This document shows, one piece after another, positions 27,628 to 36,119 of a stretch of 64,000 bases of DNA. The notes beneath the pieces are model-generated. The model had not been told where the DNA came from, did not search any database, and saw only the letters and a program-made list of their open reading frames with translations. The position numbers and the translations under genes are program-made. How positions within the stretch are numbered: position 1 is the stretch's first letter; the number at the start of each line of letters is the position of its first letter. Origin of the DNA: UJ101 sp047975265 (GTDB lineage Bacteria; Bacteroidota; Bacteroidia; Flavobacteriales; UJ101); contig JBKEDE010000023.1 of the NCBI GenBank assembly GCA_047975265.1, positions 30,214-94,213 of the forward strand, written 5' to 3'.

Positions 27628-27715
27628 TATCATACAAATACAATTTTAGATAAACCTAAACCTATTACATTAATATAAAGAGTGAAAACAGGTGAATCTA
27701 AACTCATTGGAAATT

Positions 27716-28225
27716 ATGAAAACACATTTTTTAGTTTTAATACTCATTACAGGTATCGGTTGTGCTTCATCGAATAAGGCACAAGAGCGTTCTACTCTTG
27801 TAAGGGCTTTGGAAGAAACGTTTAAGGATGATTTTTTAATCAATATAAAGATGAAAAAGGCAAGCTAAATGTTATCACAGAGTTTAAAGATATTTACAAA
27901 GAAATTAGTTCACATGAGACAAGTTTGTCTTTTGCATTAGATAGCATTAATAGAGGTCAATCAAAATATTTAAGCATAAATGATTACCAACAAGTGAAAA
28001 CTGTAAGGTTGCAAATAGCTTGTTACAATAATGAAAGTGAACCCTATTACATACAATACTCTACATCATACAAGATAGATGATAGCGGAAATCTTGAATT
28101 AATCGCAGATGTCAGTCCCTTTATAGATACGATACAGGTTAAGAGATAACTATTTGAATCCTTTTACTCTTGAAATAACTGAAGGGGAAAGAGTAATTCA
28201 AGAAGACTGTAATTGTAATGATTAA
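27716..28225 (+). pseudogene. Lipoprotein gene broken by frameshifts
   Basis: The first frame (ATG 27716) encodes a lipoprotein signal, LITGIGCASSNKAQER, and stops after 50 codons. Adding one T to the T6 run at 27832-27837 joins it to the next frame (FNQYKDEKGKLNVITEFKDI, then YKEISSHETSLSFALD), which runs to 28149. A second slip near GAGATAAC would extend it to DNYLNPFTLEITEGERVIQE plus DCNCND, ending at 28225. Restored, it would encode a lipoprotein of roughly 165-170 residues of unknown function. Sequencing error in homopolymers cannot be excluded. Confidence 0.65.
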
Positions 28226-28267
28226 AATAAAAAAGTGGAAGTAATATTTTACTAAAGTAATTTTTAT

Positions 28268-29353
28268 ATGGTTAAGAAAATATTAGCACAATTTTGTGTT
28301 TACTCTTTATTTATTTCATGTACAACTATGAATAACCATAGTATAAAGGGAAAATTAATAAAATTAGATTCTCTAAATTATTTAGATGTATCTTCTATTC
28401 AGTCAAGTAAGGGAGGTAAGATAATATTCTCTTCAATTATCGACAAAATAGGAGATGATTATTCTACATATAGAACTGTCTTATCTGAGTATGATAATTC
28501 AAATCATACATTTTCCTCAATTGGTACTATTTCAGGAAAAAACTATAAATCTTATTCTAATGAATATGATACTTTCTTTATAAACCAAGTATTTAAAAAA
28601 GATTTTCTTGAAGATGAAGAAACGATAATATATAAATTATCAGATAAAGGAGAAATCATTAGGCTTAGTAATATTGGTAATAGTTATTTGAAATTTATAT
28701 ACTTTAATACTGAACTTGAAGGTTTTATAGTATCAAGAGAAAAAGGCGTTTATTATATTAATAAGACAATTGATGGGGGTAAATCATGGAATAGATTGAC
28801 CAAATTAGAAAGATTTGTTGGTAATTCCTTTCTTATAAGAAAGGAAAAACTATATTATTTGTCTTCAGAAAATAATAATTTGAATAATAGAATTAAATCA
28901 TTAGATTTAAAAACATTACAGACTACAGAATTTAAATATCTTGATGGTTTTTCTTGTGAAAAATTTCAAATAGATGCTTCAAATAGTTTAATTATATTTG
29001 GAAAAGAAAATAACTCAACGAAATTGAAAATCTTCAATTTTGAGACAGATACATGGGAAGATGATTTCCAAATAGATAAATTATTACCCTATGATATGTA
29101 TATTTCAAAAGAATTTAAAGTAATAATAACCAACCAAGTTAATGAAAGCTTATTAGGAGGGTTTGGAGGAACTGAGTATCAAATGTTCGTAAAAAATAAA
29201 AATGAGCAAGAATGGACAACTATTGAATTACCTGATAAAACATATATAAAGCCTTACTCTTTAAATAGTAAATCCTTTATAGGTTATTCAGGAGATAATA
29301 AAATTACTTTAGTAAAATGGAAGTTAGATATAATACCTGCTCGACCAAAATAA
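28268..29353 (+). CDS. Lipoprotein with a BNR/beta-propeller-like fold
   Basis: 361 residues. The signal peptide ends at LFISCTTMNN, a lipobox, so it is probably exported and lipid-anchored. The body is rich in beta-strand patterns; TIDGGKSWNRLTKL is an Asp-box (BNR) motif as in sialidase-like and YCF48-type propellers. No active site is apparent. It lies 40 bases after the broken lipoprotein gene and six bases before the next small gene, suggesting a transcript through 30192. Codon use and very low GC suggest accessory DNA. No function can be named. Confidence 0.6.
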   Translation: MVKKILAQFCVYSLFISCTTMNNHSIKGKLIKLDSLNYLDVSSIQSSKGGKIIFSSIIDKIGDDYSTYRTVLSEYDNSNHTFSSIGTISGKNYKSYSNEYDTFFINQVFKKDFLEDEETIIYKLSDKGEIIRLSNIGNSYLKFIYFNTELEGFIVSREKGVYYINKTIDGGKSWNRLTKLERFVGNSFLIRKEKLYYLSSENNNLNNRIKSLDLKTLQTTEFKYLDGFSCEKFQIDASNSLIIFGKENNSTKLKIFNFETDTWEDDFQIDKLLPYDMYISKEFKVIITNQVNESLLGGFGGTEYQMFVKNKNEQEWTTIELPDKTYIKPYSLNSKSFIGYSGDNKITLVKWKLDIIPARPK

Positions 29354-29359
29354 ATTATA

Positions 29360-29674
29360 ATGGATAGATTACGAAAAAGAGTGCTTTTATCGGCTCAAAG
29401 AGCTTTATTAGGGGAGATATACCCAGAAATAAGAGGTATTTGTGTGGGTTTCTCGAATAAATTATTACATATAATCTTCTACATGGACAGAACTCCAATT
29501 GAGAGTGATTATGACACAATCTCTAGTGTCTCTGGTGAAATAATCTCTGATTTTAAATTTCCTGAAGAATTCGATAGGGTTCAAGAAGACTGTGTTTTTT
29601 CGAATGATCCAATTACAAATTTGAATAGTTTAGACGACTGGGTCTACATAAGGAAAGAAAATGGTAATGCATAG
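29360..29674 (+). CDS. Small hypothetical protein, immunity-like context
   Basis: 104 residues, soluble, no signal. It begins MDRLRKRVLLSAQRALLGEI and contains IRGICVGFSNKLLHIIFYMD and SVSGEIISDFKFPEEFDRVQ. I do not recognise a named family with certainty. Its size, its position before an Imm26-like gene and an RHS core fragment, and the mixed alpha/beta pattern fit the small immunity proteins of polymorphic toxin systems, but this is inference from context. Confidence 0.5.
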   Translation: MDRLRKRVLLSAQRALLGEIYPEIRGICVGFSNKLLHIIFYMDRTPIESDYDTISSVSGEIISDFKFPEEFDRVQEDCVFSNDPITNLNSLDDWVYIRKENGNA

Positions 29675-29718
29675 ACAGTTGAAATAGTAAAAATGAGTTA
29701 TAAATCCTAAGCGATAAT

Positions 29719-30192
29719 ATGAAATTAAAAACTGGTGATTGTTTTACAATTCCAATTACAGAAAATGAAATTGGAATAGGACAAATTATAGAGACAAAAG
29801 AGCATTCGTTTTATGTTGCTATTTTTGAAAAAAAAATACATGTTGATGAATTAAGCAAAAGTACTCTTGAAGGGTTTTTAAACTCTAAAGTTTTATTCTT
29901 CGGTGAAACTACAGATGCTCGTTTGTATCATAAAATCTGGAAAATTTTAGAAAATAAGCCTGCTGTTATCAAAAATTCTGAGATACCATTTTTTAAAGTT
30001 AAAACTCTTCTAGGAATGATATTAGTAGATTATAAAGGAAATAAAATTAGAAAGATAAATTCTAAAGAAAGTGAAACATATAATTATGAAACAAGTTATT
30101 CTCCCATAAGATTTGAAAATGCCTTAAAAGCGTATCATAAAATTTTACCTTGGGATGAAAGTTTTTTAGAACTTTACTATAAAAAGCGGTAA
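29719..30192 (+). CDS. Imm26-like immunity protein
   Basis: 157 residues, cytosolic. The start MKLKTGDCFTIPITENEIGI (then GQIIETKEHSFYVAIFEKKI) matches the pattern of immunity protein 26: G-D-x-F-x-I-P followed by a strand with G-x-G. Members lie next to polymorphic-toxin cassettes and neutralise the cognate toxin. No intact toxin gene is seen; only the RHS core fragment 30 bases downstream remains. Assignment is by motif, with moderate certainty. Confidence 0.6.
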   Translation: MKLKTGDCFTIPITENEIGIGQIIETKEHSFYVAIFEKKIHVDELSKSTLEGFLNSKVLFFGETTDARLYHKIWKILENKPAVIKNSEIPFFKVKTLLGMILVDYKGNKIRKINSKESETYNYETSYSPIRFENALKAYHKILPWDESFLELYYKKR

Positions 30193-30223
30193 TATTTCAA
30201 ACATGTTTTTGTAAAAAATAAAT

Positions 30224-30575
30224 ATGCTCACACGCAATAACATAAACAGACACAGTAACAACATGCTAAAAAGCACGTTACCAAATGAAAGTTTGTATTA
30301 TTACGGAGCACGTTATTATAACCCAAGGATAAGTTTGTGGCTGTCGGTCGATCCACTGGCGGAGAAGTATCCTAATATTTCTCCGTATGCGTATGTGGTG
30401 AATAATCCGGTTAATTATATAGATTCTGACGGTAGAGATGTCATAATTGTAATAGGTGGAAAAGAAGAATAGGTGGAATGACGGTAAAACAAAAATTACA
30501 AAATACTCATATGCAAACCAAGAGGAATGGAATTCTGCAAGAAATTATGTGAATTTCCAAATTAAAGTAGTTTAA
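30224..30575 (+). pseudogene. Orphan RHS core fragment with frameshifted tail
   Basis: A 82-codon frame contains the C-terminal end of an RHS repeat-associated core: SLYYYGARYYNPRISLWLSV, DPLAEKYPNISPYAYVVNNP, VNYIDSDGRDVIIV. In intact RHS toxins this motif (YYGARYYDP...DPLAEKYP..SPYAY..NNP) closes the protective shell and is followed by the variable toxin. Here it stops soon after (30470-30472), while the next frame stays open to 30575 (WNDGKTKITKYSYANQEEWN, then SARNYVNFQIKVV), so the tail is probably frameshifted near 30460. The large N-terminal shell is absent. It looks like a displaced silent cassette, not a working gene. Confidence 0.8.
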
Positions 30576-30623
30576 CAATACTGTTAATTATTCTAAATTT
30601 TTAATAATATATTCTAAATACTG

Positions 30624-30664
30624 TTTTGTATTTACAAAGGTTTTATTACCTTTCAAATACAAAA
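30624..30664 (+). terminator. Hairpin between the RHS fragment and the small membrane genes
   Basis: Arms TTTTGTATTTACAAAGGT (30624-30641) and ACCTTTCAAATACAAAA (30648-30664) pair almost perfectly around a six-base loop. It lies 49 bases after the last open frame of the RHS fragment. A terminator is likely, although the trailing A run suits the opposite strand better. Confidence 0.5.
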
Positions 30665-30712
30665 AACTCAATGAAGCTACTAAACCGTTTTAACTAAGAA
30701 AAATACGTATTT

Positions 30713-31048
30713 ATGACCGTAGAAAACACTCAAAGAAAAAAGTATCAATCCGTTTCTCATGGAATAGGAATTACAGGATTAATATTAGGTATTTTAACTC
30801 TTTTGGTTTCTTTTATTCCCTGTTTTGGAATATTTGCAATTATTTTTGGAGTAATCGGTGTTTTGATTTCTTTGGTAGGGTTGGGTATAGCCTTAAAACA
30901 CGATCATCCTAAAGGCTTAATCATAGGAGCTTTAATAACAGCTTTTTTGGGTTGTGCAATTGCTTATTCACAATATTCTGCAATAAGAAGTATAGGAGAA
31001 GAAGCTGTTAAACATCAAAACAAAATTGAGCAACAACAAAATAAATAA
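30713..31048 (+). CDS. Small DUF4190-like membrane protein
   Basis: 111 residues with two or three hydrophobic helices. The first helix pair has ISHGIGITGLILGILTLL-type glycine spacing and IPCFGIFAIIFGVIGVLISL, and a third helix is GLIIGALITAFLGCAIAYSQ. The G-[ILV]-[ILV]-G spacing resembles DUF4190/DUF4064 proteins, which have no known function. Next gene overlaps its end by 23 bases, so they are one unit. The C-terminal tail is glutamine-rich. Confidence 0.65.
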   Translation: MTVENTQRKKYQSVSHGIGITGLILGILTLLVSFIPCFGIFAIIFGVIGVLISLVGLGIALKHDHPKGLIIGALITAFLGCAIAYSQYSAIRSIGEEAVKHQNKIEQQQNK

Positions 31049-31385
31049 AGCAGATTATCTTACAATTAATATACTGTTAATATTAGTATTTGTAACGGGT
31101 CTCATTTACGTTATTCAGTCGAAATCACACATACAGTGCTATTATAAAGAAAATTATAATATACTTTGTAAAACGTGTGGAATTACACGGGATTTTAAGT
31201 CTATATTACAATTGGAATTCACCCATTTAATCAATCCGATTTCTGTTACTTTTTTCATTTCTTTAACCGCATTTTTCATATCTAGAATCATTGCATTACT
31301 CATGTTTTATAAGCACATAGATACTGCCAAAATTATCATTTTTGATACAGCAGTTAGTATGATCGTTATTTTTAATATGATGTAA
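31026..31385 (+). CDS. DUF2752-like membrane protein
   Basis: 119 residues with three predicted helices. After the first helix comes the motif ILCKTCGITRDF, matching the family's C-x2-C-G-x-T-R signature, and then a second and third helix (VTFFISLTAFFISRIIALLM; IIIFDTAVSMIVIFNMM). The likely start is TTG at 31026, inside the preceding gene; no ATG is available before the first helix. The function of the family is unknown; the paired cysteines may bind metal or form a disulfide. Confidence 0.6.
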   Translation: MSNNKINKADYLTINILLILVFVTGLIYVIQSKSHIQCYYKENYNILCKTCGITRDFKSILQLEFTHLINPISVTFFISLTAFFISRIIALLMFYKHIDTAKIIIFDTAVSMIVIFNMM

Positions 31386-31400
31386 AATCCTTTTGAATTT

Positions 31401-32786
31401 CTAAATATGAATCACCTCATCATAAGCATCGGCTACGGCTTCCATAACCATCTCACTTAAAGTTGGATGAGGATGCACCGCTTTTAATATTTCATGACCG
31501 GTCGTTTCTAATTTTCGAGCTACAACAGCTTCTGAAATCATATCCGTTACACCGTTTCCAATCATATGACATCCTAACCATTCTCCATATTTAGCATCAA
31601 AAACTACTTTAATAAATCCTTCAGAATCACCGTTGGCAGTAGCTTTACCGTTAGCAGAAAAAGGAAATTTACCTACTTTAATATCATAGCCTTTTTCTTT
31701 GGCTTGAGTTTCGGTTAAACCAACTGAGGCTATTTCAGGATGACAATAAGTACATCCCGGAATGTTTCCGTAATCCATAATATCAATAGGCATTCCGGCA
31801 ATTTTTTCTACACAAATAATCCCTTCAGCAGAGGCCACGTGTGCTAATGCAGGTCCTGGAATAATATCACCAATAGCATAATAACCCGGAATATTGGTTT
31901 GGTAATAATCATTTACCAAAATATGTCCACGATCTGTAGAAATTCCAACTTCTTCTAAACCAATTCCCTCTAAGTTGGCTTCAATACCTACGGCAGACAA
32001 TACGATATCAGCCCCTAGGATTTCTTCTCCTTTTTTAGTTTTTACAACAGCTTTTACGCCTTCTCCTGAAGTATCTACTTTTTCAACAGAGGAATCAGTC
32101 ATTACTTTAATTCCTTTTTTCTTGAAAGAACGTTCTAATTGTTTAGAGACTTCTTCATCTTCAATCGGAACAATGCGAGGCATAAACTCTACAAGTGTTA
32201 CTTCAGCTCCCATTGTGTGATAAAAATCAGCAAATTCAACACCTATAGCTCCTGACCCTACTACAATTAATTTTTTAGGAACTTCAGATAAAGTCAAAGC
32301 CTGACGATACCCTATAACTTTTTTACCGTCTTGAGGTAAATTAGGCAATACACGAGAGCGGGCACCTGTTGCAATAATGATATGATCAGCAGTATATTCT
32401 GTTGTATTTTCTTCGTTGGTAACGTCTATTTTTTTTCCGACTTTTATTTTTCCTGAGCCCCAAAGCACATCAATTTTATTCTTTTTTAATAAAAACTCAA
32501 CACCTTTGCTCATCTTTTCGGCAACTTCTCGAGAACGTCCGATAACTTTATCAAATTCATATCCGACATCATTTGCTTTTAAGCCAAAATCTTGGGCTTG
32601 TTGTAAATATTTAAAAACTTGGGCACTTTTTAATAAAGCTTTGGTGGGAATACATCCCCAATTTAAACAAATTCCTCCTAAATTTTCTTTTTCGACAACA
32701 GCGGTTTTGAGTCCTAATTGCGAAGCTCTTATGGCGGCTACATATCCGCCGGGACCACTACCCAAAACGATTACATCGTATTTCAT
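31401..32786 (-). CDS. lpdA: Dihydrolipoyl dehydrogenase (E3)
   Basis: FAD enzyme that reoxidises lipoamide in pyruvate/2-oxoglutarate dehydrogenase complexes, passing electrons to NAD. 461 residues. The FAD-binding site VLGSGPGGYVAAIRASQLG begins at residue 7, the redox disulfide is GGICLNWGCIPTK (C-x4-C, about 38-50), the NAD-binding fold has IVVGSGAIGVEFADF, and the C-terminal interface carries the catalytic His-Glu pair in HPHPTLSEM. All key residues are intact. It stands alone, convergent with the DUF2752-like gene, and divergent from the porin gene. Confidence 0.96.
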   Translation of the reverse strand: MKYDVIVLGSGPGGYVAAIRASQLGLKTAVVEKENLGGICLNWGCIPTKALLKSAQVFKYLQQAQDFGLKANDVGYEFDKVIGRSREVAEKMSKGVEFLLKKNKIDVLWGSGKIKVGKKIDVTNEENTTEYTADHIIIATGARSRVLPNLPQDGKKVIGYRQALTLSEVPKKLIVVGSGAIGVEFADFYHTMGAEVTLVEFMPRIVPIEDEEVSKQLERSFKKKGIKVMTDSSVEKVDTSGEGVKAVVKTKKGEEILGADIVLSAVGIEANLEGIGLEEVGISTDRGHILVNDYYQTNIPGYYAIGDIIPGPALAHVASAEGIICVEKIAGMPIDIMDYGNIPGCTYCHPEIASVGLTETQAKEKGYDIKVGKFPFSANGKATANGDSEGFIKVVFDAKYGEWLGCHMIGNGVTDMISEAVVARKLETTGHEILKAVHPHPTLSEMVMEAVADAYDEVIHI

Positions 32787-32922
32787 TATGAAGTGTTTTT
32801 TATTTTTAAATTTTCGAACTACTAAATTACAAAATACTTGTGAAAGTAATACTTTAAAACCTGAAAGTTTAAACTACAAGGTGAATGTATCATAAAAATA
32901 AGGTAATTTATATTAAAACAAT

Positions 32923-32930
32923 TAAATTTG
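32923..32930 (+). promoter_or_regulatory. -7 box of the porin gene; decides its start
   Basis: TAAATTTG fits TAnnTTTG. Because transcription would begin near 32936, the first possible start at 32885 cannot be used and the ATG at 32948 is favoured. Confidence 0.5.
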
Positions 32931-32947
32931 TCGTTTTAAAGAATGGA

Positions 32948-34933
32948 ATGAAAAATAAACTCCTGATTTTTTTTACAGGTATTTGTATGTATGCTTATAC
33001 ACAAATCAATACGTATGATTATGATCTCAACAGACGTGATTCCATTCAGCAATTTTCTGAAAGAGAAAAAGTAGATTCTACAAAAACCCTTTATTTACCA
33101 AAAGATTCCGATTATCGTTATTGGACAGAAAACTCAGATACCTTAGTCATTGATTCCTCTTTGTCACTAAAAAATTATTACAATCAAAATTATGCTCATA
33201 AAGATACTTACGGTTATATGTTGATGCCCAATATAGGGCAAGGTGCAAACGAGTTAATTTACCAAACTGATTTTAATGTTGTACCTCAAATGGGCTTTAC
33301 GGGTAAAAAATTTAATTATAAAGGAGTTAATGATATTAAATATTATGACGTTAGAACACCTGTAACAGAGTTTAATTATCAAAGCGGTTACGAAGAAGGT
33401 CAGATACTAGAAACAACATTTACCCACAGCATTAATAAAACATTAAATTACTCCATTACGTACGAAGGATTACGCTCTTTAGGGCGATATAATGACCAGT
33501 TGGCAAGCAATCGTTCCATTATTGCCACATTAAACTATCGATCAAGGAAAGGACGGTATAAATTTTGGACACACTACGCTTCTCAAAACATAGATAACGA
33601 AGAAAGTGCCGGTATACGTGAAATAACAGAATTTGAAAATGCAGATAATAATTATTCAGACCGAAAATCATTTACTTCCAATTTGCAAGGAGCAATTTCT
33701 GAGTTTGATTCACGCCGCTTTCATTTTGCACAACAATATGGTTTGTTAAAAGGAATAAGCAAAAAAGATTCCTCCACGTACCGTCCGGTTACCTTACAAC
33801 ATGAATTTACATACGAAAAACAAAAATATTTATACCAAGAATCCGAAGACAACACCTTTTTTGACAGTGATGTCCTACCTGATAAAAACAGAAGTTCTTT
33901 AAGCGAATATGTATGGTTACGAAATGAACTTTCCGCCATTGGAAATCTGAACGATAAACTCCGTTTAAAAGCAGGAATTTCATACGATCGGTTCTCCTAC
34001 GGATACGACTCGGTTTTAATTACAAATTTAATTAATGTTCCTGCCAAAGTAGAAGGCAATTTAATTTCTGCCATCGGAAAACTGGATTTTAACTGGAGTA
34101 ATCGACTGAAACTAAAAGCAGATGCACAATATGCATTGGGAGGAGATTACAGTAATTCGTATAAACTAAATTCTAAGTTGGATTTTAAGTTAATGAAAGA
34201 GGTTATATTAAGTGGAGGAATTAATACTGCTTCAACCTCTCCAAATTTAAACATGATTTTAAATCAAAGTTTTTACAACGATTACAATTACTACAATACC
34301 TTTGATAAAACCAACAGTCAACAAATCCATTTGGGTCTGCACTCCGATAAATACGTAAATGCCAAAGCAAATTTTTACAACATTACAAATTATGTTTTTA
34401 TTGATAACACAGAACGACCAAAACAATACGGAGGTTCTTTAAACCTTTTTAACGTAACGATTAATAAAACATTTCGGTACAAAAAATTTGCCTTAGAAAA
34501 CACCTTTACCTATCAAAAAGTAACCAACGGAGAAGAAATATTGCCTCTACCCGATTTTATAACACGAAATACGTTATACTATCAATCAAAAATTTTTAAA
34601 GAAAAGGCAGAACTCCAAACCGGAATTTCCTTTTATTATTTTGATAAATTTACCTCCCGTACCTACTTTCCGGTTTTGGGAGAATTTTCTTTGCAAACCC
34701 TAAACAGCACCAATTTAGATACTGGAGGAACAACCAACACACCCTCTGAAATAGGAGCTTATCCATTGTTGGATTTCTTTTTAAATATGAAAGTAAAAAG
34801 AATGCGTATCTATTTAAAATTACAACATTTTAACCAACTTATTAACGATGGCGGAAACTTTTATTCAGCTCCTAAAATACCTTATACCGACTGGGTATTT
34901 CGGGTAGGGTTTAAATGGTATTTGTTTGTTTAG
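32948..34933 (+). CDS. Porin_10-type putative outer-membrane porin
   Basis: About 661 residues. The signal peptide MKNKLLIFFTGICMYAYTQI is followed by a short linker, then a long beta-barrel with alternating aromatic strands (for example YGLLKGISKKDSSTYRPVTL, KLRLKAGISYDRFSYGYD) and a C-terminal WVFRVGFKWYLFV, ending in an aromatic residue as outer-membrane proteins do. This matches the 'putative porin' family of Bacteroidota. The substrate is unknown. The start was chosen from the -7 box and signal peptide. tRNA-Leu(CAA) follows on the same strand. Confidence 0.85.
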   Translation: MKNKLLIFFTGICMYAYTQINTYDYDLNRRDSIQQFSEREKVDSTKTLYLPKDSDYRYWTENSDTLVIDSSLSLKNYYNQNYAHKDTYGYMLMPNIGQGANELIYQTDFNVVPQMGFTGKKFNYKGVNDIKYYDVRTPVTEFNYQSGYEEGQILETTFTHSINKTLNYSITYEGLRSLGRYNDQLASNRSIIATLNYRSRKGRYKFWTHYASQNIDNEESAGIREITEFENADNNYSDRKSFTSNLQGAISEFDSRRFHFAQQYGLLKGISKKDSSTYRPVTLQHEFTYEKQKYLYQESEDNTFFDSDVLPDKNRSSLSEYVWLRNELSAIGNLNDKLRLKAGISYDRFSYGYDSVLITNLINVPAKVEGNLISAIGKLDFNWSNRLKLKADAQYALGGDYSNSYKLNSKLDFKLMKEVILSGGINTASTSPNLNMILNQSFYNDYNYYNTFDKTNSQQIHLGLHSDKYVNAKANFYNITNYVFIDNTERPKQYGGSLNLFNVTINKTFRYKKFALENTFTYQKVTNGEEILPLPDFITRNTLYYQSKIFKEKAELQTGISFYYFDKFTSRTYFPVLGEFSLQTLNSTNLDTGGTTNTPSEIGAYPLLDFFLNMKVKRMRIYLKLQHFNQLINDGGNFYSAPKIPYTDWVFRVGFKWYLFV

Positions 34934-35001
34934 AAATACAACAAAAAAGCAAAAAAACATTTGACCAATTTCAGAAGGTTTAGTATGTTTGCATTGCACT
35001 T

Positions 35002-35082
35002 GCCTTGGTGGCGGAATTGGTAGACGCGCACGACTCAAACTCGTGTTCCTTTGGAGTGTGGGTTCGATTCCCACCCAAGGTA
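35002..35082 (+). tRNA. tRNA-Leu (anticodon CAA)
   Basis: Begins GCCTTGGTGGCGGAATTGGT and ends CCAAGGT plus discriminator A. The acceptor stem has seven pairs, with G-U at the end. The anticodon stem CACGA/TCGTG encloses CTCAAAC, giving anticodon CAA (leucine codon UUG). A long variable arm and GGTTCGATTCC T-loop support a leucine tRNA. No CCA is encoded. It is followed at once by a strong terminator. Confidence 0.94.
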
Positions 35083-35083
35083 C

Positions 35084-35121
35084 AAAATCCTTTCAAAATA
35101 AATGATTTTGAAAGGATTTTT
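35084..35121 (+). terminator. Perfect 16-bp terminator after tRNA-Leu
   Basis: Arms AAAATCCTTTCAAAAT (35084-35099) and its exact complement (35105-35120) around a five-base loop, followed by T. It begins two bases after the tRNA 3' end. Confidence 0.85.
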
Positions 35122-35222
35122 GAATTTATTTTCATGTAGGACACATGCGTTGTTAGTTACCGTTTTTTTCATTTTCTTTCTGTATTTTGTTCATCATAAA
35201 AATTAAAGACCCCACCCGATTA

Positions 35223-35696
35223 TTACGATACTATTTTAATAATCGGTTCATGATTAATCTTAAAATTACATGAGTTGGCAATGAAGCACATTTTATTTGC
35301 TTTTTTATGGAGTTGTAATGCTAAATCGATATTCTCTTTTTTATTAATTGTAACCGTAGGTTTTAACGTAACTTCTTTAAATTGACCACTTCCGTCAGAA
35401 TTTTCTTGTAAAACCCCTTCTGCCTGATCCATATAATTTATTACAATAATTCCATGATTTACACATAAATGCAAATACCACAGCATATGACATGAAGAAA
35501 GAGATGCAATTAATAAATCTTCCGGATTATAACGAGAAGAATCTCCATAAAAAGCAGAATCAGAAGAGCCGTTAATTTGTGTTGTTTTACCTGTTCCCGA
35601 TATAATATGATCACGGCTATAAGCCCGATAATCAAATGTCCCACTCCCTTTGTTTCCTGTCCATTCTACTTTGGTTGAATAATAATGTGTCTTCAT
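35223..35696 (-). CDS. OsmC-family protein
   Basis: 157 residues, cytosolic. The fold is recognisable from the start MKTHYYSTKVEWTGNKGSGT, the helix ASLSSCHMLWYLHLC and the second cysteine in MCFIANSC. In OsmC/Ohr enzymes two such cysteines reduce organic hydroperoxides; here the first cysteine (about residue 69) and the last one (in NSC) are in the expected places, so peroxidase activity is plausible. It is separated from the next frame upstream by six bases, but that frame is doubtful. Specific substrate unknown. Confidence 0.85.
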   Translation of the reverse strand: MKTHYYSTKVEWTGNKGSGTFDYRAYSRDHIISGTGKTTQINGSSDSAFYGDSSRYNPEDLLIASLSSCHMLWYLHLCVNHGIIVINYMDQAEGVLQENSDGSGQFKEVTLKPTVTINKKENIDLALQLHKKANKMCFIANSCNFKINHEPIIKIVS

Positions 35697-35702
35697 AAGA
35701 AT

Positions 35703-36080
35703 TTATTTTTCTATCAAGATAAGAAAAAAATAATCTTTTTCGTATTTTTTTAATTCTATTTGATTTTCAGAAGTTAAGGAATTTCCTGTTTCAATAGTTC
35801 TTTGATAATTTAAAATAAATTTTTTCCATAGTTTTTCTTCTTCTGAGGTAACTGCTTGGTGAATGGTATTTATGTCAAAATTTGCAATTACATTCTCTTT
35901 ATCAAATTTTATTTTTAAAGGAGTATTGCTTATACACAATGTTGTGCGATCGTACTTTTTATTTTTCTGTCCGTCAGCGTGGGTAAGAAACAGCTCTTTT
36001 GATTTTTTGTTTGGCTTTGCGTGTCGACAAAAAATGCAAATGTGCTGTTTATGCGTTTGGCTTTCTTGTATGCCACACAA
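35703..36080 (-). CDS. Doubtful hypothetical ORF reading through a small element
   Basis: 125 codons. The first 50 (MCGIQESQTHKQHICIFCRH...) lie inside the 35930-36090 element with inverted ends and read like translated non-coding DNA (many H, K, C, Q). The last 75 (TPLKIKFDKENVIANFDINT, later LKKYEKDYFFLILIEK) look more like protein. A real gene may therefore start inside, for example at a TTG about residue 46. No family recognised. It ends six bases before the OsmC gene start. Confidence 0.3.
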   Translation of the reverse strand: MCGIQESQTHKQHICIFCRHAKPNKKSKELFLTHADGQKNKKYDRTTLCISNTPLKIKFDKENVIANFDINTIHQAVTSEEEKLWKKFILNYQRTIETGNSLTSENQIELKKYEKDYFFLILIEK

Positions 36081-36090
36081 CGCCCTATAA
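35930..36090. repeat. Small element of about 160 bp with inverted ends
   Basis: The ends are inverted: TTATACACAATGTTGTG at 35930-35946 and CACAACGCCCTATAA at 36076-36090 share TTATA...GTTGTG in opposite orientation. The interior is GC-richer than the neighbourhood and lacks a clear gene. I have seen similar TTATAGGGCGTTGTG-type sequences scattered in other Bacteroidota genomes, but only one copy is in this window, so the repeat nature is inferred. It may be a fossil or non-autonomous mobile element. Confidence 0.4.
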
Positions 36091-36119
36091 ACGCAGTAAC
36101 GTTTTGGATTTATAACTGT

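Noticed and set aside
34865..35074. 69-residue open frame on the minus strand across the tRNA-Leu(CAA)
   Set aside because: It is antisense to the tRNA and the end of the porin gene; its content comes from the tRNA sequence.
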